A stretch of 64,000 bases of DNA, taken from assembly GCF_008107645.1 (NCBI RefSeq), contig NZ_SDGY01000001.1, forward strand, positions 124,540-188,539. The letters run 5' to 3'. Both the position numbers and the translations under genes were made by a program. This document shows positions 26,882-35,375 of the stretch, in pieces (position 1 is the stretch's first letter; every line of letters begins with the position of its first letter). The DNA is from Leuconostoc litchii. GTDB taxonomy: Bacteria; Bacillota; Bacilli; Lactobacillales; Lactobacillaceae. The notes beneath the pieces were generated by a model. It was not told the DNA's origin and made no database searches. It saw nothing but the letters and a program-made list of their open reading frames with translations.

Positions 26882-27754
26882 ATGATAAAAAAATATTTAA
26901 GTGCCTTCTTAATGGTCTTAGTCTCCTTAGTTGGTGTGATATATTTAACAAAAGTACACGGGGATTTATCTGCTTATCATGGCTTGGGTAAATTAGTGAG
27001 TTATTTTTCCTGGTCACTACTGTTGGTGGGAGTATCTAAATTAATGATACTAGAAAATAAAAAACCTGTTGATATTTTTAACTATTATTTATTGATATCG
27101 ACGATTTTAGCAATTATTGGTTTTTTAATTACTTTACAAATCATATCTATTCAAAAACCATTTCAATTTGCACAGGGTAATTGGTGGGACGCTATATCCG
27201 CTGGTGCATTGGGAAATGAAGGTAATTTGAATACACCAATAGGTGAAATTTGGACAAATTATCCTATCGGTTGGTTTCTGATGATGGCACCTATTGCTTT
27301 ATATTTTGCTAGTATTATACAAAATAAAATATTGAACAAGTTTGTTTTATTCGGTACTGCAGTGATTTTGATGATTTTACCCCAATATATTGGGGTGATT
27401 ATTGATTTACCTTTCAGCCTAAATGCAGCTTTTATTGGTACCGGAGTACTGTTATTAGATCGTATAGTTATTATTAATTCATCTAAAATGCGCATCATTT
27501 GGATTTTATTAGGTGGTCTAATAATTGTTATTGCTGCTAAATTAAGTGGTGTGTATTTTAGTTATGGTCGAGCAGATAATATTTTTGTCTCTAGTTTGGG
27601 TTTGATTGCTGCAATAAAACTCATTGAATTCTTATTAGATTTTCTTCCAATTCCTGTAAAATGGAATATGTCTAAAAAAATTTTTTTCTACACGACAATT
27701 GCTTTTTTGGTTATACTAACATTAGTCGTGAATTTAACAACATTTTTGAATTAA
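26882..27754 (+). CDS. Integral membrane protein of unknown function
   Basis: 290 residues with about eight membrane helices and only short loops. No conserved catalytic motif is recognised; the outer loop after the third helix (GNWWDAISAGALGNEGNLNTP) is the most polar part and could be functional. It starts two bases after the LtaS-family stop with AAGGTG inside that gene, so the two are probably translated together; a role in exporting or modifying the same polymer is inferred from position only. Acyltransferase-3 proteins have a similar size and helix count, but their His motif is not seen. Confidence 0.6.
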   Translation: MIKKYLSAFLMVLVSLVGVIYLTKVHGDLSAYHGLGKLVSYFSWSLLLVGVSKLMILENKKPVDIFNYYLLISTILAIIGFLITLQIISIQKPFQFAQGNWWDAISAGALGNEGNLNTPIGEIWTNYPIGWFLMMAPIALYFASIIQNKILNKFVLFGTAVILMILPQYIGVIIDLPFSLNAAFIGTGVLLLDRIVIINSSKMRIIWILLGGLIIVIAAKLSGVYFSYGRADNIFVSSLGLIAAIKLIEFLLDFLPIPVKWNMSKKIFFYTTIAFLVILTLVVNLTTFLN

Positions 27755-27764
27755 GGAAAATAAT

Positions 27765-28667
27765 ATGTCTCAAAATGTCAGTGCAGTAATTGTTACATTT
27801 AATCGTCTTACACTTTTAAAAGAAGTTATTGAAAGTTTGCAATCTCAAGATACAAAACTTTCGCACATTATTGTTGTCGATAATAATAGTAAAGCCGATA
27901 CGCAAGAATATTTAACGTCACTTGGGGACCAAATTGATTATGTACGTCTTCCAGAAAATATTGGTGGAGCCGGTGGTTTTAATAAGGGCGTACGCTATTT
28001 CATGGAACATACAACAGATGATTTTGTTTGGTTAATGGATGATGATACAATTGTTCATTCAGATACGCTAACAGAATTATTGAAGTTTGCTGATAAAAAA
28101 CAGCAATTTGGCTTTTTATCTAGCGATGTACGTTGGATCGATGGTCATCGTGCTTTGATGAATCAACCAGCACCGATGAATCGCTTGAAAGTCATACCAG
28201 AAAATCAAGTAGAACCTATTCAACTTCAAAATGCAACTTTTGTTTCTTTGCTAATAAAACGTGAAGTTGTTAAAAAAATCGGGCTACCTATTACAGAATT
28301 CTTTATCTGGGGGGATGACATTGAATATACAGAGCGTGCTGGCCGTGTGACACCGGGTTATTTTGTTCCCAGTGCAAAAGTAACTCACAAAATGGCTGAG
28401 AACGTTGGCAGTAGCTTATTAAATGACAATGCTAATAGAACACCACGTTACTTTTATTCATACCGCAATAAGCGTTATTATGCCAAAAAGCGAGACTTTT
28501 ATCGTCGCAATCGTGCTATGTTACGTATGTGGGCAGAATATTTTCAAATTAAATTTTCTAATACTGAACGCAAACAAGAAAAACTTGATATCTTTAAAAA
28601 AGGTTTTCATGCAGGAAAAACCTTTGATCCTAAAATTGAATTTGCTAATGATTTAAAAGAAAAATAA
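27765..28667 (+). CDS. GlfT-like galactofuranosyltransferase (GT2)
   Basis: 300 residues, cytosolic GT2 enzyme. VIVTFNRLTLLKEVIESL at the N-terminus, VDNNSKADT, NIGGAGGFNKGV, the metal-binding WLMDDD, and the acceptor-side FFIWGDDIEYTERA (about 181-194) form the pattern of GlfT1/GlfT2 and related galactofuranosyltransferases. With glf in the same cluster, transfer of galactofuranose from the UDP donor is the best call. The C-terminal 70 residues are very basic (YRNKRYYAKKRD), suitable for membrane contact. AAGGAAA precedes the ATG. Confidence 0.82.
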   Translation: MSQNVSAVIVTFNRLTLLKEVIESLQSQDTKLSHIIVVDNNSKADTQEYLTSLGDQIDYVRLPENIGGAGGFNKGVRYFMEHTTDDFVWLMDDDTIVHSDTLTELLKFADKKQQFGFLSSDVRWIDGHRALMNQPAPMNRLKVIPENQVEPIQLQNATFVSLLIKREVVKKIGLPITEFFIWGDDIEYTERAGRVTPGYFVPSAKVTHKMAENVGSSLLNDNANRTPRYFYSYRNKRYYAKKRDFYRRNRAMLRMWAEYFQIKFSNTERKQEKLDIFKKGFHAGKTFDPKIEFANDLKEK

Positions 28668-28700
28668 AATAGTTTCTATGTGCTACTTTAGGAGACATTC

Positions 28701-29120
28701 ATGGACAGAATAAAAATATTGTTAAAGCAGTATCAGGATGCCATTTTGTACACTATATTTGGTGGATTGACAATGATGGTCAACATTATTACATTTTGGT
28801 TAGCCTTTCAAATATTGCATATTAACTCCTCAGCATCATATTTATTTGCTTGGTTTTGGTCTATTGTTTTTGCTTATCTGACAAATAGGACTTGGGTATT
28901 TCATTCAACAGCATATGATTTCATGTCGATAGTTCATGAAATATTTCAGTTTTTGTTAGCTAGAGCTGCAACTGCGCTTCTAGGTTTTGTTATTTTTTAT
29001 TTTGGTGTAAACCTATTAAAGCAAGATGCACAAATTTGGAATATGATACAAAATGTTTTTGTTATTATATCTAATTTTGTATTAAGTAAGTGGATTGTAT
29101 TTAAAAAGAAGGCGCGATAG
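28701..29120 (+). CDS. GtrA-family lipid-linked sugar flippase
   Basis: 139 residues with four membrane helices, standard for GtrA. The opening (LLKQYQDAILYTIFGGLTM) and the AWFWSIVFAYLTNRTWVF motif between helices 2 and 3 are typical. GtrA proteins are thought to move undecaprenyl-phosphate sugars across the membrane for a GtrB/GT-C pair; the partners are the genes at 19303, 20266, 21212 and 23109. AGGAG precedes the ATG. The stop codon lies inside the loop of the bidirectional terminator that ends the cluster. Confidence 0.87.
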   Translation: MDRIKILLKQYQDAILYTIFGGLTMMVNIITFWLAFQILHINSSASYLFAWFWSIVFAYLTNRTWVFHSTAYDFMSIVHEIFQFLLARAATALLGFVIFYFGVNLLKQDAQIWNMIQNVFVIISNFVLSKWIVFKKKAR

Positions 29121-29131
29121 CCTTCTTTTTA
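29103..29131. terminator. Bidirectional terminator between the polysaccharide cluster and flavodoxin
   Basis: Perfect 11-bp inverted repeat (29103-29113 with 29120-29130), loop GCGATA; A-run and T-run on opposite arms make it work for both converging genes. Confidence 0.92.
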
Positions 29132-29581
29132 ATTTGTTTTTTTTGCGGTAGTAATTAAATCTTTTGCAAATTTTTCTAATAGAGGAACATCGGTTACCTT
29201 AGGATTGAGGTTAATTTTAACGCTTTCAGCACCTTTAACAGCATTAGTGAACTCAAATTGCTTTTCGAACTTGGGCACTGCAAGACAATAGTCGTCTAGA
29301 TAGTAAGTATCACCTGATCCGGCAACACCGTAAACAACGTTTTCCAAATTTGCATCAGCTAAATCTTCAAAGAAATCAAGGCCTTCATCTGGTAGGGATC
29401 CTTGGTCATATGTGTATGGCACAACCACTGCAATATCAACCTGCTCTAGCTCATCTACTTCTGTTTGACTGATTTCTGACTTTTTTACTTCAACACCATC
29501 ATTTTCTAGTGCTTCAATAATAATGTCTGCCACATCTTCATTGTTTCCTGTGATTGTAGCATATACAACTTGTGCTTTCAT
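29129..29581 (-). CDS. Flavodoxin
   Basis: 150 residues, the usual short-chain flavodoxin length. An FMN phosphate loop ATITGNNE at residues 8-15 near the N-terminus, an acidic surface (many Asp/Glu), the VVPYTYDQGSLPDE segment for the first ring contact and GVAGSGDTYYLDDYC for the second. It is a small electron carrier in the cytoplasm; partners are not encoded nearby. GAGGAA precedes the ATG. It stands alone on the minus strand, converging on the polysaccharide cluster. Confidence 0.92.
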   Translation of the reverse strand: MKAQVVYATITGNNEDVADIIIEALENDGVEVKKSEISQTEVDELEQVDIAVVVPYTYDQGSLPDEGLDFFEDLADANLENVVYGVAGSGDTYYLDDYCLAVPKFEKQFEFTNAVKGAESVKINLNPKVTDVPLLEKFAKDLITTAKKTN

Positions 29582-29772
29582 TCAAAAATTCCTCTTTTTA
29601 AACTTTATTCGTCAGAAATAATTATAGCATTTTATGAAACAAAATGAATTGTGACGGTTTGTTGACAAAATAAGAAAAAAGCTTTACAGCAAGGGCATAA
29701 GGCCTTAGTATAAGTAGGTGACTGAAATTCAAACCATAACATGCAAATTTTCAACCCCTTAGGAGATTAAAA

Positions 29773-30492
29773 ATGATACATCAATTGTTGGCGGAATTCA
29801 TGGGTACAGCCCTCATGATTATTTTCGGCGTTGGCGTTCACGCTGACGAAGTTTTGAACCGAACCAAATATCACGGTTCGGGGCATCTCTTTTCTATCAC
29901 AACATGGGGGTTCGGCATCGCGATTGTTTTATTTATTTTTGGGGATGTTTACATTAATCCGGCAATGGCGATGGTGCAACTTGTGTTAGGTAATATTCAA
30001 TTTGATTATTTTCTAATTGTTAGTCTAGTTGAAGTTTTGGGCGGAGTTTTCGGTTCAATGATTGTGTATGTGATGTATCAAGATCAATTTAAATTATCTG
30101 AAAAAGACATTGATCCAGTAATTGTACGTAATATTTTTTCAACGGCACCTGCAATCCGTAATTTACCTCGAAATTTTTTTGTTGAAATGTTTGCAACTTT
30201 CGTATTTTTAACAGGCATCTTAGCAATATCAGAGCGTGCTGGTGATATTCCAGGGATGGTACCATTAGCTGTTGCTTTTCTAGTTTGGGCAGTTGGTATG
30301 GGCTTAGGTGGCACAACTGGTTTTGCGATGAATTTGGCTCGAGATATGGGTCCAAGGATTGCATATACAATTATTCCTTGGAAAAAAAAGGCTTCTAGTG
30401 ATTTTCAATATGGATTATTAGTGCCGGGTATAGCACCATTTGTGGGTGCGATTTTAGCTGCGCTTTTTGCAAAATTCTATTTAGGACTGTGA
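29773..30492 (+). CDS. Aquaglyceroporin (MIP family), second NPA changed to NLA
   Basis: 239 residues with six membrane helices plus two half-helices. The first signature is INPAMA (N62-P63-A64); the second is MNLARDMGPR (N187-L188-A189-R190), with Leu instead of Pro. The GlpF-type aromatic/arginine Arg and the following Asp of glycerol facilitators are kept (ARD), so it belongs to the glycerol/lactic-acid facilitator branch rather than to strict water channels. AGGAG precedes the ATG. A small terminator follows at 30541. Likely cargo glycerol, lactate or dihydroxyacetone; not decided by sequence. Confidence 0.88.
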   Translation: MIHQLLAEFMGTALMIIFGVGVHADEVLNRTKYHGSGHLFSITTWGFGIAIVLFIFGDVYINPAMAMVQLVLGNIQFDYFLIVSLVEVLGGVFGSMIVYVMYQDQFKLSEKDIDPVIVRNIFSTAPAIRNLPRNFFVEMFATFVFLTGILAISERAGDIPGMVPLAVAFLVWAVGMGLGGTTGFAMNLARDMGPRIAYTIIPWKKKASSDFQYGLLVPGIAPFVGAILAALFAKFYLGL

Positions 30493-30540
30493 ACGCTTAC
30501 AATCCAAACGTTCGTTTAGTATCATAAAATACTGTTTTTT

Positions 30541-30564
30541 GTTCGTGAATAACGAACTTTTTTT
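30541..30564 (+). terminator. Terminator after the aquaglyceroporin gene
   Basis: GTTCGT-GAATA-ACGAAC followed by seven T. A second small palindrome AAACG-TT-CGTTT lies about 40 bases earlier. Confidence 0.75.
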
Positions 30565-30667
30565 ATTTTTGTGAGAAAAAACTAATTTAATTACGAACGC
30601 AATAACTATTATAACTGGTAAAATAATTGAGTAGAGAAAAATTAAATAACTTGATTTGGAGACAAAT

Positions 30668-31432
30668 ATGCATACACATGACGAGATGCAAAATTTACTG
30701 CTCAATGCCGCCCAAAAGAAAAGTTCGTATACTGTAAAAAGTAAGATCGTTCTTGGCATACTTGGTGGATTAGCTATATCTCTTGGGTTTTTAGCAGCTA
30801 TTCGAGCTATGGCACCCTTAGCAGCTTTGCATTCACCACTAACTTCTATAGTTGGTGCAACTTTATTTCCGGTTGGGTTAATCATGATTGTCTTTACTGG
30901 ACAAGAACTAGCTACGGGAAATATGTTTGTTCTAGGATACAGCACTTTTAATCGTAAACTGACTTGGGTTAGATATTTGTCTGAAATAACAGTCATCACG
31001 CTTTTGAATGGTTTAGGTGCAGTGTTGTTAGCTTACGTCTTCGGACATTATTTAGGCCTAACGCGTACAGATATATTTGGTAAACAGGTTACTACGATGG
31101 CATTAGCCAAAGTGACGCCAAATATGCTTATGATCTTTATTTCAGCCATTGGGGCAAACTGGCTGGTATCCATGGGTGTATATTTAGGTATGGCAGCTAA
31201 AGACACTGTAGGTAAAATGATAGGTATGTGGTTTCCTGTCATGATATTTGTGTTAATCGGCTTTAATCATGTCATTGCTAATTTTTTCTTGTTACCAGCT
31301 GCGTATTTTAATGGTACGATTACATTAGTACAAATGTTACACAATCTTGTACCTGCTTTTTTTGGTAACACGGTTGGTGGTTTATTACTCGCTGCATCAG
31401 TTTATTTTACAAAGGACAATAATAATGCTTGA
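30668..31432 (+). CDS. Formate/nitrite transporter (FNT) family channel
   Basis: 254 residues, six membrane helices, full length for FNT channels, which form pentamers and conduct formate, nitrite or similar monoacids. FNT features include GLAISLGFLAAI, FTGQELATGNMF in the helix-2 region and GANWLVSMGVYLG in the fifth. The ATG at 30668 is chosen because GGAG lies six bases upstream; an in-frame TTG at 30656 overlaps that site. The end overlaps purB by eight bases. Formate is a one-carbon source for purine synthesis, which could explain the pairing. Confidence 0.85.
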   Translation: MHTHDEMQNLLLNAAQKKSSYTVKSKIVLGILGGLAISLGFLAAIRAMAPLAALHSPLTSIVGATLFPVGLIMIVFTGQELATGNMFVLGYSTFNRKLTWVRYLSEITVITLLNGLGAVLLAYVFGHYLGLTRTDIFGKQVTTMALAKVTPNMLMIFISAIGANWLVSMGVYLGMAAKDTVGKMIGMWFPVMIFVLIGFNHVIANFFLLPAAYFNGTITLVQMLHNLVPAFFGNTVGGLLLAASVYFTKDNNNA

Positions 31433-32723
31433 ACGTTATTCACGAAAAGAACTTCGCGACATATGGTCGTTAAAAAATCAATATCAAACATGGCTTGATG
31501 TTGAAATTGCTGTTGATGCTGGTTGGGTTGCCGAAGGTCACATTCCAGCAGAAGATTTGGAACAAATTCGTGCCAAAGCAAAGTTTGATGTTGAACGTAT
31601 TGCTGAAATTGAATTATCAACACGACATGATGTTGTGGCATTTACACGTAATGTATCTGAATCTTTGGGTGAGGAACGTAAATGGATTCATTATGGGTTA
31701 ACATCAACAGATGTTGTTGACACTGCACAAGCGTTACGTCTGCGTCAAGCCAACGAGATTATTAAGCAAGATTTACAAGACTGGCGTGAAGCAATTAAAA
31801 AGTTGGCTTTGCAGTACAAAGATACAGTGATGATGGGGCGTACACACGGTGTGCACGCAGAACCAACAACATTTGGTTTGAAAATGGCTCGTTTTTATGC
31901 ATCAGCAACAAGGGCTATTGAGCGTTTTGACCGTGTTGCCAACGAAGTAGAGACTGGTAAGTTATCAGGTGCTGTTGGTACATTTGCCAATGTACCACCT
32001 CATGTTGAAGAAATTGCTATGAAAGAACTTGGCTTAACGCCACAACCAATTGGTTCGCAAGTTTTGCCACGTGATTTACATGCTGATTATATACAGACAA
32101 TTGCATTAATCGGGACACAAATGGAAGAATTAGCTACTGAAGTTCGTTCACTACAACGCTCTGAAATACATGAAGTTGAAGAAGGATTTGCTAAAGGTCA
32201 GAAGGGTTCCTCTGCGATGCCGCATAAGCGTAATCCAATTGGTGATGAGAACATTACTGGATTAGCACGCGTCTTACGTGGGTATGCAGTAACAGCATTA
32301 GAAAACGTTACTCTGTGGCATGAGCGTGATATTTCACATTCTTCCGCTGAACGTATTATATTGGCAGATGCGACGGCATTGATTGATTATATGTTAAATC
32401 GCCATACGGGAATTTTAAACAATTTAGGTGTCTTTCCTGAAACGATGAGAAAAAATATGGATCGTACATATGGTTTAATATATTCTCAACGCCTACTGTT
32501 AAGTTTAATTGATGCTGGATTATCTCGTGAACAGGCTTATGATACAGTACAACCATTGACGGCTCGTTCTTGGGATGAGCAATTAATGTTCCGTGACTTA
32601 GTGGATGCTGATTCAACGATTCAGGCAAGGTTAACGAAAGAGCAAGTTGATGCAGCATTTGACTATCACTATCATTTGCGCCACGTGGATGAAATTTTCA
32701 AGAGAGTAGGCTTATTAGCATGA
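31425..32723 (+). CDS. purB: Adenylosuccinate lyase
   Basis: 432 residues, full length. It splits SAICAR to AICAR and adenylosuccinate to AMP in purine synthesis. The fumarase/aspartase-superfamily signature SSAMPHKRNP is present (about residues 262-271), as are GRTHGVHAEP (catalytic His) and STDVVDTAQAL. The start is the ATG at 31425, which gives the usual MLERYSR opening and lies inside the end of the FNT gene. The stop overlaps the ATG of hpt (ATGA), so the two are translationally coupled. Confidence 0.96.
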   Translation: MLERYSRKELRDIWSLKNQYQTWLDVEIAVDAGWVAEGHIPAEDLEQIRAKAKFDVERIAEIELSTRHDVVAFTRNVSESLGEERKWIHYGLTSTDVVDTAQALRLRQANEIIKQDLQDWREAIKKLALQYKDTVMMGRTHGVHAEPTTFGLKMARFYASATRAIERFDRVANEVETGKLSGAVGTFANVPPHVEEIAMKELGLTPQPIGSQVLPRDLHADYIQTIALIGTQMEELATEVRSLQRSEIHEVEEGFAKGQKGSSAMPHKRNPIGDENITGLARVLRGYAVTALENVTLWHERDISHSSAERIILADATALIDYMLNRHTGILNNLGVFPETMRKNMDRTYGLIYSQRLLLSLIDAGLSREQAYDTVQPLTARSWDEQLMFRDLVDADSTIQARLTKEQVDAAFDYHYHLRHVDEIFKRVGLLA

Positions 32724-33283
32724 AACCTTTGATTACACACCCTGCGATTAAAGGAGTGTTGGCTACTGAAACAGATATTCAGGCACAAGTACAACGTGTA
32801 GCTAATGAATTAACTACAAAATTTGAAAAAAATAAAGAGCGTCCAATTTTTATTGCGGTGTTAAAAGGTGGCGTCATTTTCGCTACTGATTTATTACGTA
32901 AAATGCCTTTAGATGTAGACTTTGACTTTGTTGATGTTAAAAGTTATTCTGGTGCTGAATCAACTGGACAAGTTAAAGTTGTTCATGATGTCAGTATGGA
33001 CTTAACTAATCGCGATGTTGTTATTGTTGATGAAATTATTGACTCAGGCAGAACGATGCAGTGGTTAACCAACTATTTTGAGCTTAAAGGAGCTGATTCT
33101 GTGACTACGGTAGCGTTGGCAGATAAGAAGGCTGCAAGAGTAGTGGATTTTGAAGTTGATTATTTTGGTCTTGAAGTACCTGATGAATTCTTAGTTGGTT
33201 ATGGTATGGACTATAATAACTTCTTTAGAAATTTACCGGTTATCGCTATTGTTGATTTTGACAAAGTTGATTTAATAAAATAA
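32720..33283 (+). CDS. hpt: Hypoxanthine phosphoribosyltransferase
   Basis: 187 residues. It makes IMP or GMP from hypoxanthine/guanine and PRPP. The PRPP-binding loop VVIVDEIIDSGRTM (about 98-111) is intact, with AVLKGGVIF before it and LVGYGMDYNN after. In contrast to many Lactobacillales, where hpt lies next to tilS and ftsH, here it follows purB directly by a four-base overlap, joining salvage and de novo purine steps. The operon ends at a terminator shared with fni. Confidence 0.93.
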   Translation: MKPLITHPAIKGVLATETDIQAQVQRVANELTTKFEKNKERPIFIAVLKGGVIFATDLLRKMPLDVDFDFVDVKSYSGAESTGQVKVVHDVSMDLTNRDVVIVDEIIDSGRTMQWLTNYFELKGADSVTTVALADKKAARVVDFEVDYFGLEVPDEFLVGYGMDYNNFFRNLPVIAIVDFDKVDLIK

Positions 33284-33291
33284 ACAAATTA

Positions 33292-33318
33292 AAAAAGCGT
33301 CTCATTGAGATGCTTTTT
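33292..33318. terminator. Bidirectional terminator between hpt and fni
   Basis: 12-bp stem with one G-U pair (33292-33303 with 33307-33318), ATT loop; A-run and T-run arms serve both converging operons. Confidence 0.9.
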
Positions 33319-34354
33319 GTTGTGCTATAAAATTTTGTAACTCGGAACTATATAATACTGGCTTTTTTTGAAGCGCCATAATATTTTTTGCACCAAGTAA
33401 TGTCATTAATCGTGGTAACGCTTGTTGCCAAGCATAAATTTCTTCAAGAAGTGGTGTTTGCCCTTTCTCTAGTAGAGTGGTGAGCATGTATCCGGCACTT
33501 GATGTTAAAGAGGCACCTAACATTAGGCTGGTGATAATATGATTTACGTTTTCAATGCCACCAGTGGCAATAAGAGGCAAATCATTTTTGGCTATTTTTG
33601 CTTCAATAAGACTTTCAACAGTAGAAAAACCATAGTTATCTAGGTTAACAGATTCGTTGAGATGGTTACGTCTTCGTTCAATAATAGAGAAATTTGTACC
33701 ATTAGCACCACCTACATTGATAGCAGCAGGATTAAGTGCTGAGATCTTTTTGAAAGTATCTTGGCTCATACCAAAGCCAACCTCCTTGATGATAACAGGT
33801 ACTGGCGTTTTAGCAATAATTTCGGCAAGATTATCCAACCAATAAAATGACCGATCACCTTCAGCCATTACAAGTTCTTGTGCAGCGTTGACATGCAATT
33901 CGATAGCATTGGCATCAATCATTTGAATTGCTTCACGGACGTTTGCAAGGGGATGATCAGCCCCTAAATTAGCCAATAAAAAACCCGTAGGATTATTTTT
34001 TCTGACAATTTCAAACGAATGGCGAATATCAGGTTCTTTTAGGGCGATAGATTGTGATCCAACAGCCATCGCAATTTCAGATTTTGCCGCAATTTGAGAT
34101 AATTGAGTATTAATTTTGGCAGTTAAGTTTGAACCGCCAGTCATAGCTTCAATGTAAAATGGCCATTTAAAAGTATGACCCATCAATGAAGTTGATACGT
34201 CAACGTCTGATACACTCATTTCTGGAAAAGTATTAGGTAACCAACGAACATCGTCATAGGTAGCACCAATTTTTGGTAATGAACGATTACGCCAAAGTTT
34301 GGCACTAATTGATAAGTGCTCATCTTTACGATGAGATTGAGCAGATTCAGTCAT
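33302..34354 (-). CDS. fni: Type 2 isopentenyl-diphosphate delta-isomerase
   Basis: 350 residues, the usual size. FMN- and NAD(P)H-dependent isomerase that interconverts IPP and DMAPP. Recognisable parts: RKDEHLSIS near the N-terminus, EAMTGGSN, AVGSQSIAL, LLANLGAD, ELHVNAAQE, IIKEVGFGM, INVGGANGTNFS and ATGGIEN. The start at 34354 has GAGG upstream and follows directly after the mvaK2 stop. Last gene of the mevalonate operon. Confidence 0.95.
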   Translation of the reverse strand: MTESAQSHRKDEHLSISAKLWRNRSLPKIGATYDDVRWLPNTFPEMSVSDVDVSTSLMGHTFKWPFYIEAMTGGSNLTAKINTQLSQIAAKSEIAMAVGSQSIALKEPDIRHSFEIVRKNNPTGFLLANLGADHPLANVREAIQMIDANAIELHVNAAQELVMAEGDRSFYWLDNLAEIIAKTPVPVIIKEVGFGMSQDTFKKISALNPAAINVGGANGTNFSIIERRRNHLNESVNLDNYGFSTVESLIEAKIAKNDLPLIATGGIENVNHIITSLMLGASLTSSAGYMLTTLLEKGQTPLLEEIYAWQQALPRLMTLLGAKNIMALQKKPVLYSSELQNFIAQQKASQ

Positions 34355-34355
34355 G

Positions 34356-35375
34356 TTAACCTCGATTCTGTGGAGCAATTTTAATGTACCGTGCATCAAT
34401 ACCAGCAGCTTGCCATTGTTCTGGTAATTTAGTAGGTGCATTCACAACTGCAAAGCCATTGTCGCCAAATCCAGCACCACTAATTTTTCCAGCTGTCGTA
34501 CCAAGTGATTGTAGTAGTTTAGACAATTTTGGTGTAACATATTTTTTTGGTAACGTGTTGCTTAATAGTATTTGATTTGATTTTAAATTATTGGAGAAAT
34601 TATTGTAGTCACTATTAATGACAGAATGAATAATGTTTTTGGTAATTTCATCACTTTGGTGGAAAAAGTCAGTAGTTAAACTTCCTGATAAAAGCGCTTT
34701 ATGTGTATCAGCACTTTCGTGCGTTGCGCCGAGCAGTATGTTCCAGCTTGCGGGCCATAAAAGAGGTGTGATTTTTAAATTTTGCCAAGTAATTTCAACT
34801 AGTTCTGGTTGTATCCAGTTTTTGTCTGACAAAATATAGGTTGATAAATCTGGACTGTTATAGGCAATAACACCACCATAAGTAATTGCGGCAACATCTC
34901 CCAATGAACCATTCTTTTGAATATGAAGATGAGCAAGGGCTGCAAGTTTAAATTGTTTTAAAATAGGTAAATCGATTTCAAAATGTTTATTGAGGGCAGA
35001 TATGATACCAACAACAACGGCCGCAGAGGATCCAAGCCCTAGCTTTCCAGTGCTATGATTCATATCACTTTCAATAGAGATATGAATTTCATGTAGATTA
35101 TCATTTAATTTTTTCATATCAAGGTATTGAGTGAAGATCTTGATCGCAGCACAAACAAACCGCCATTCGTGGTTCAACTCAGAGAATGATTGACCAATAT
35201 TGAATTTTAAGTCATCAGAAATGGTATCAGAGGTAATTGTAGAAGAGTTTGTAGCAGATGTTATTTCAATTTGTAAGCCAGTAGTAATTGCAACAATTAA
35301 TGCAGTATTGCCGGGATGAGTAATAGCATATTCACCAGCTAAAAAAAGTTTACCAGGGATAGATATTTTAGTCAT
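34356..35375 (-). CDS. mvaK2: Phosphomevalonate kinase
   Basis: 339 residues, GHMP kinase fold. It phosphorylates phosphomevalonate to diphosphomevalonate. The N-terminus IPGKLFLAGEYA is typical of PMK, the ATP loop is GLGSSAAVVVGI (Pro-rich GHMP motif II region) and the C-terminal GAGFGDNG is motif III. The ATG at 35375 overlaps the end of mvaD by eight bases; an earlier start would extend into it further. Sits third in the operon. Confidence 0.95.
   Translation of the reverse strand: MTKISIPGKLFLAGEYAITHPGNTALIVAITTGLQIEITSATNSSTITSDTISDDLKFNIGQSFSELNHEWRFVCAAIKIFTQYLDMKKLNDNLHEIHISIESDMNHSTGKLGLGSSAAVVVGIISALNKHFEIDLPILKQFKLAALAHLHIQKNGSLGDVAAITYGGVIAYNSPDLSTYILSDKNWIQPELVEITWQNLKITPLLWPASWNILLGATHESADTHKALLSGSLTTDFFHQSDEITKNIIHSVINSDYNNFSNNLKSNQILLSNTLPKKYVTPKLSKLLQSLGTTAGKISGAGFGDNGFAVVNAPTKLPEQWQAAGIDARYIKIAPQNRG

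Noticed and set aside
30481-30999. 172-residue minus-strand ORF over the aquaporin-FNT junction
   Set aside because: It is antisense to the well-supported FNT gene, has no family pattern and runs across a terminator.
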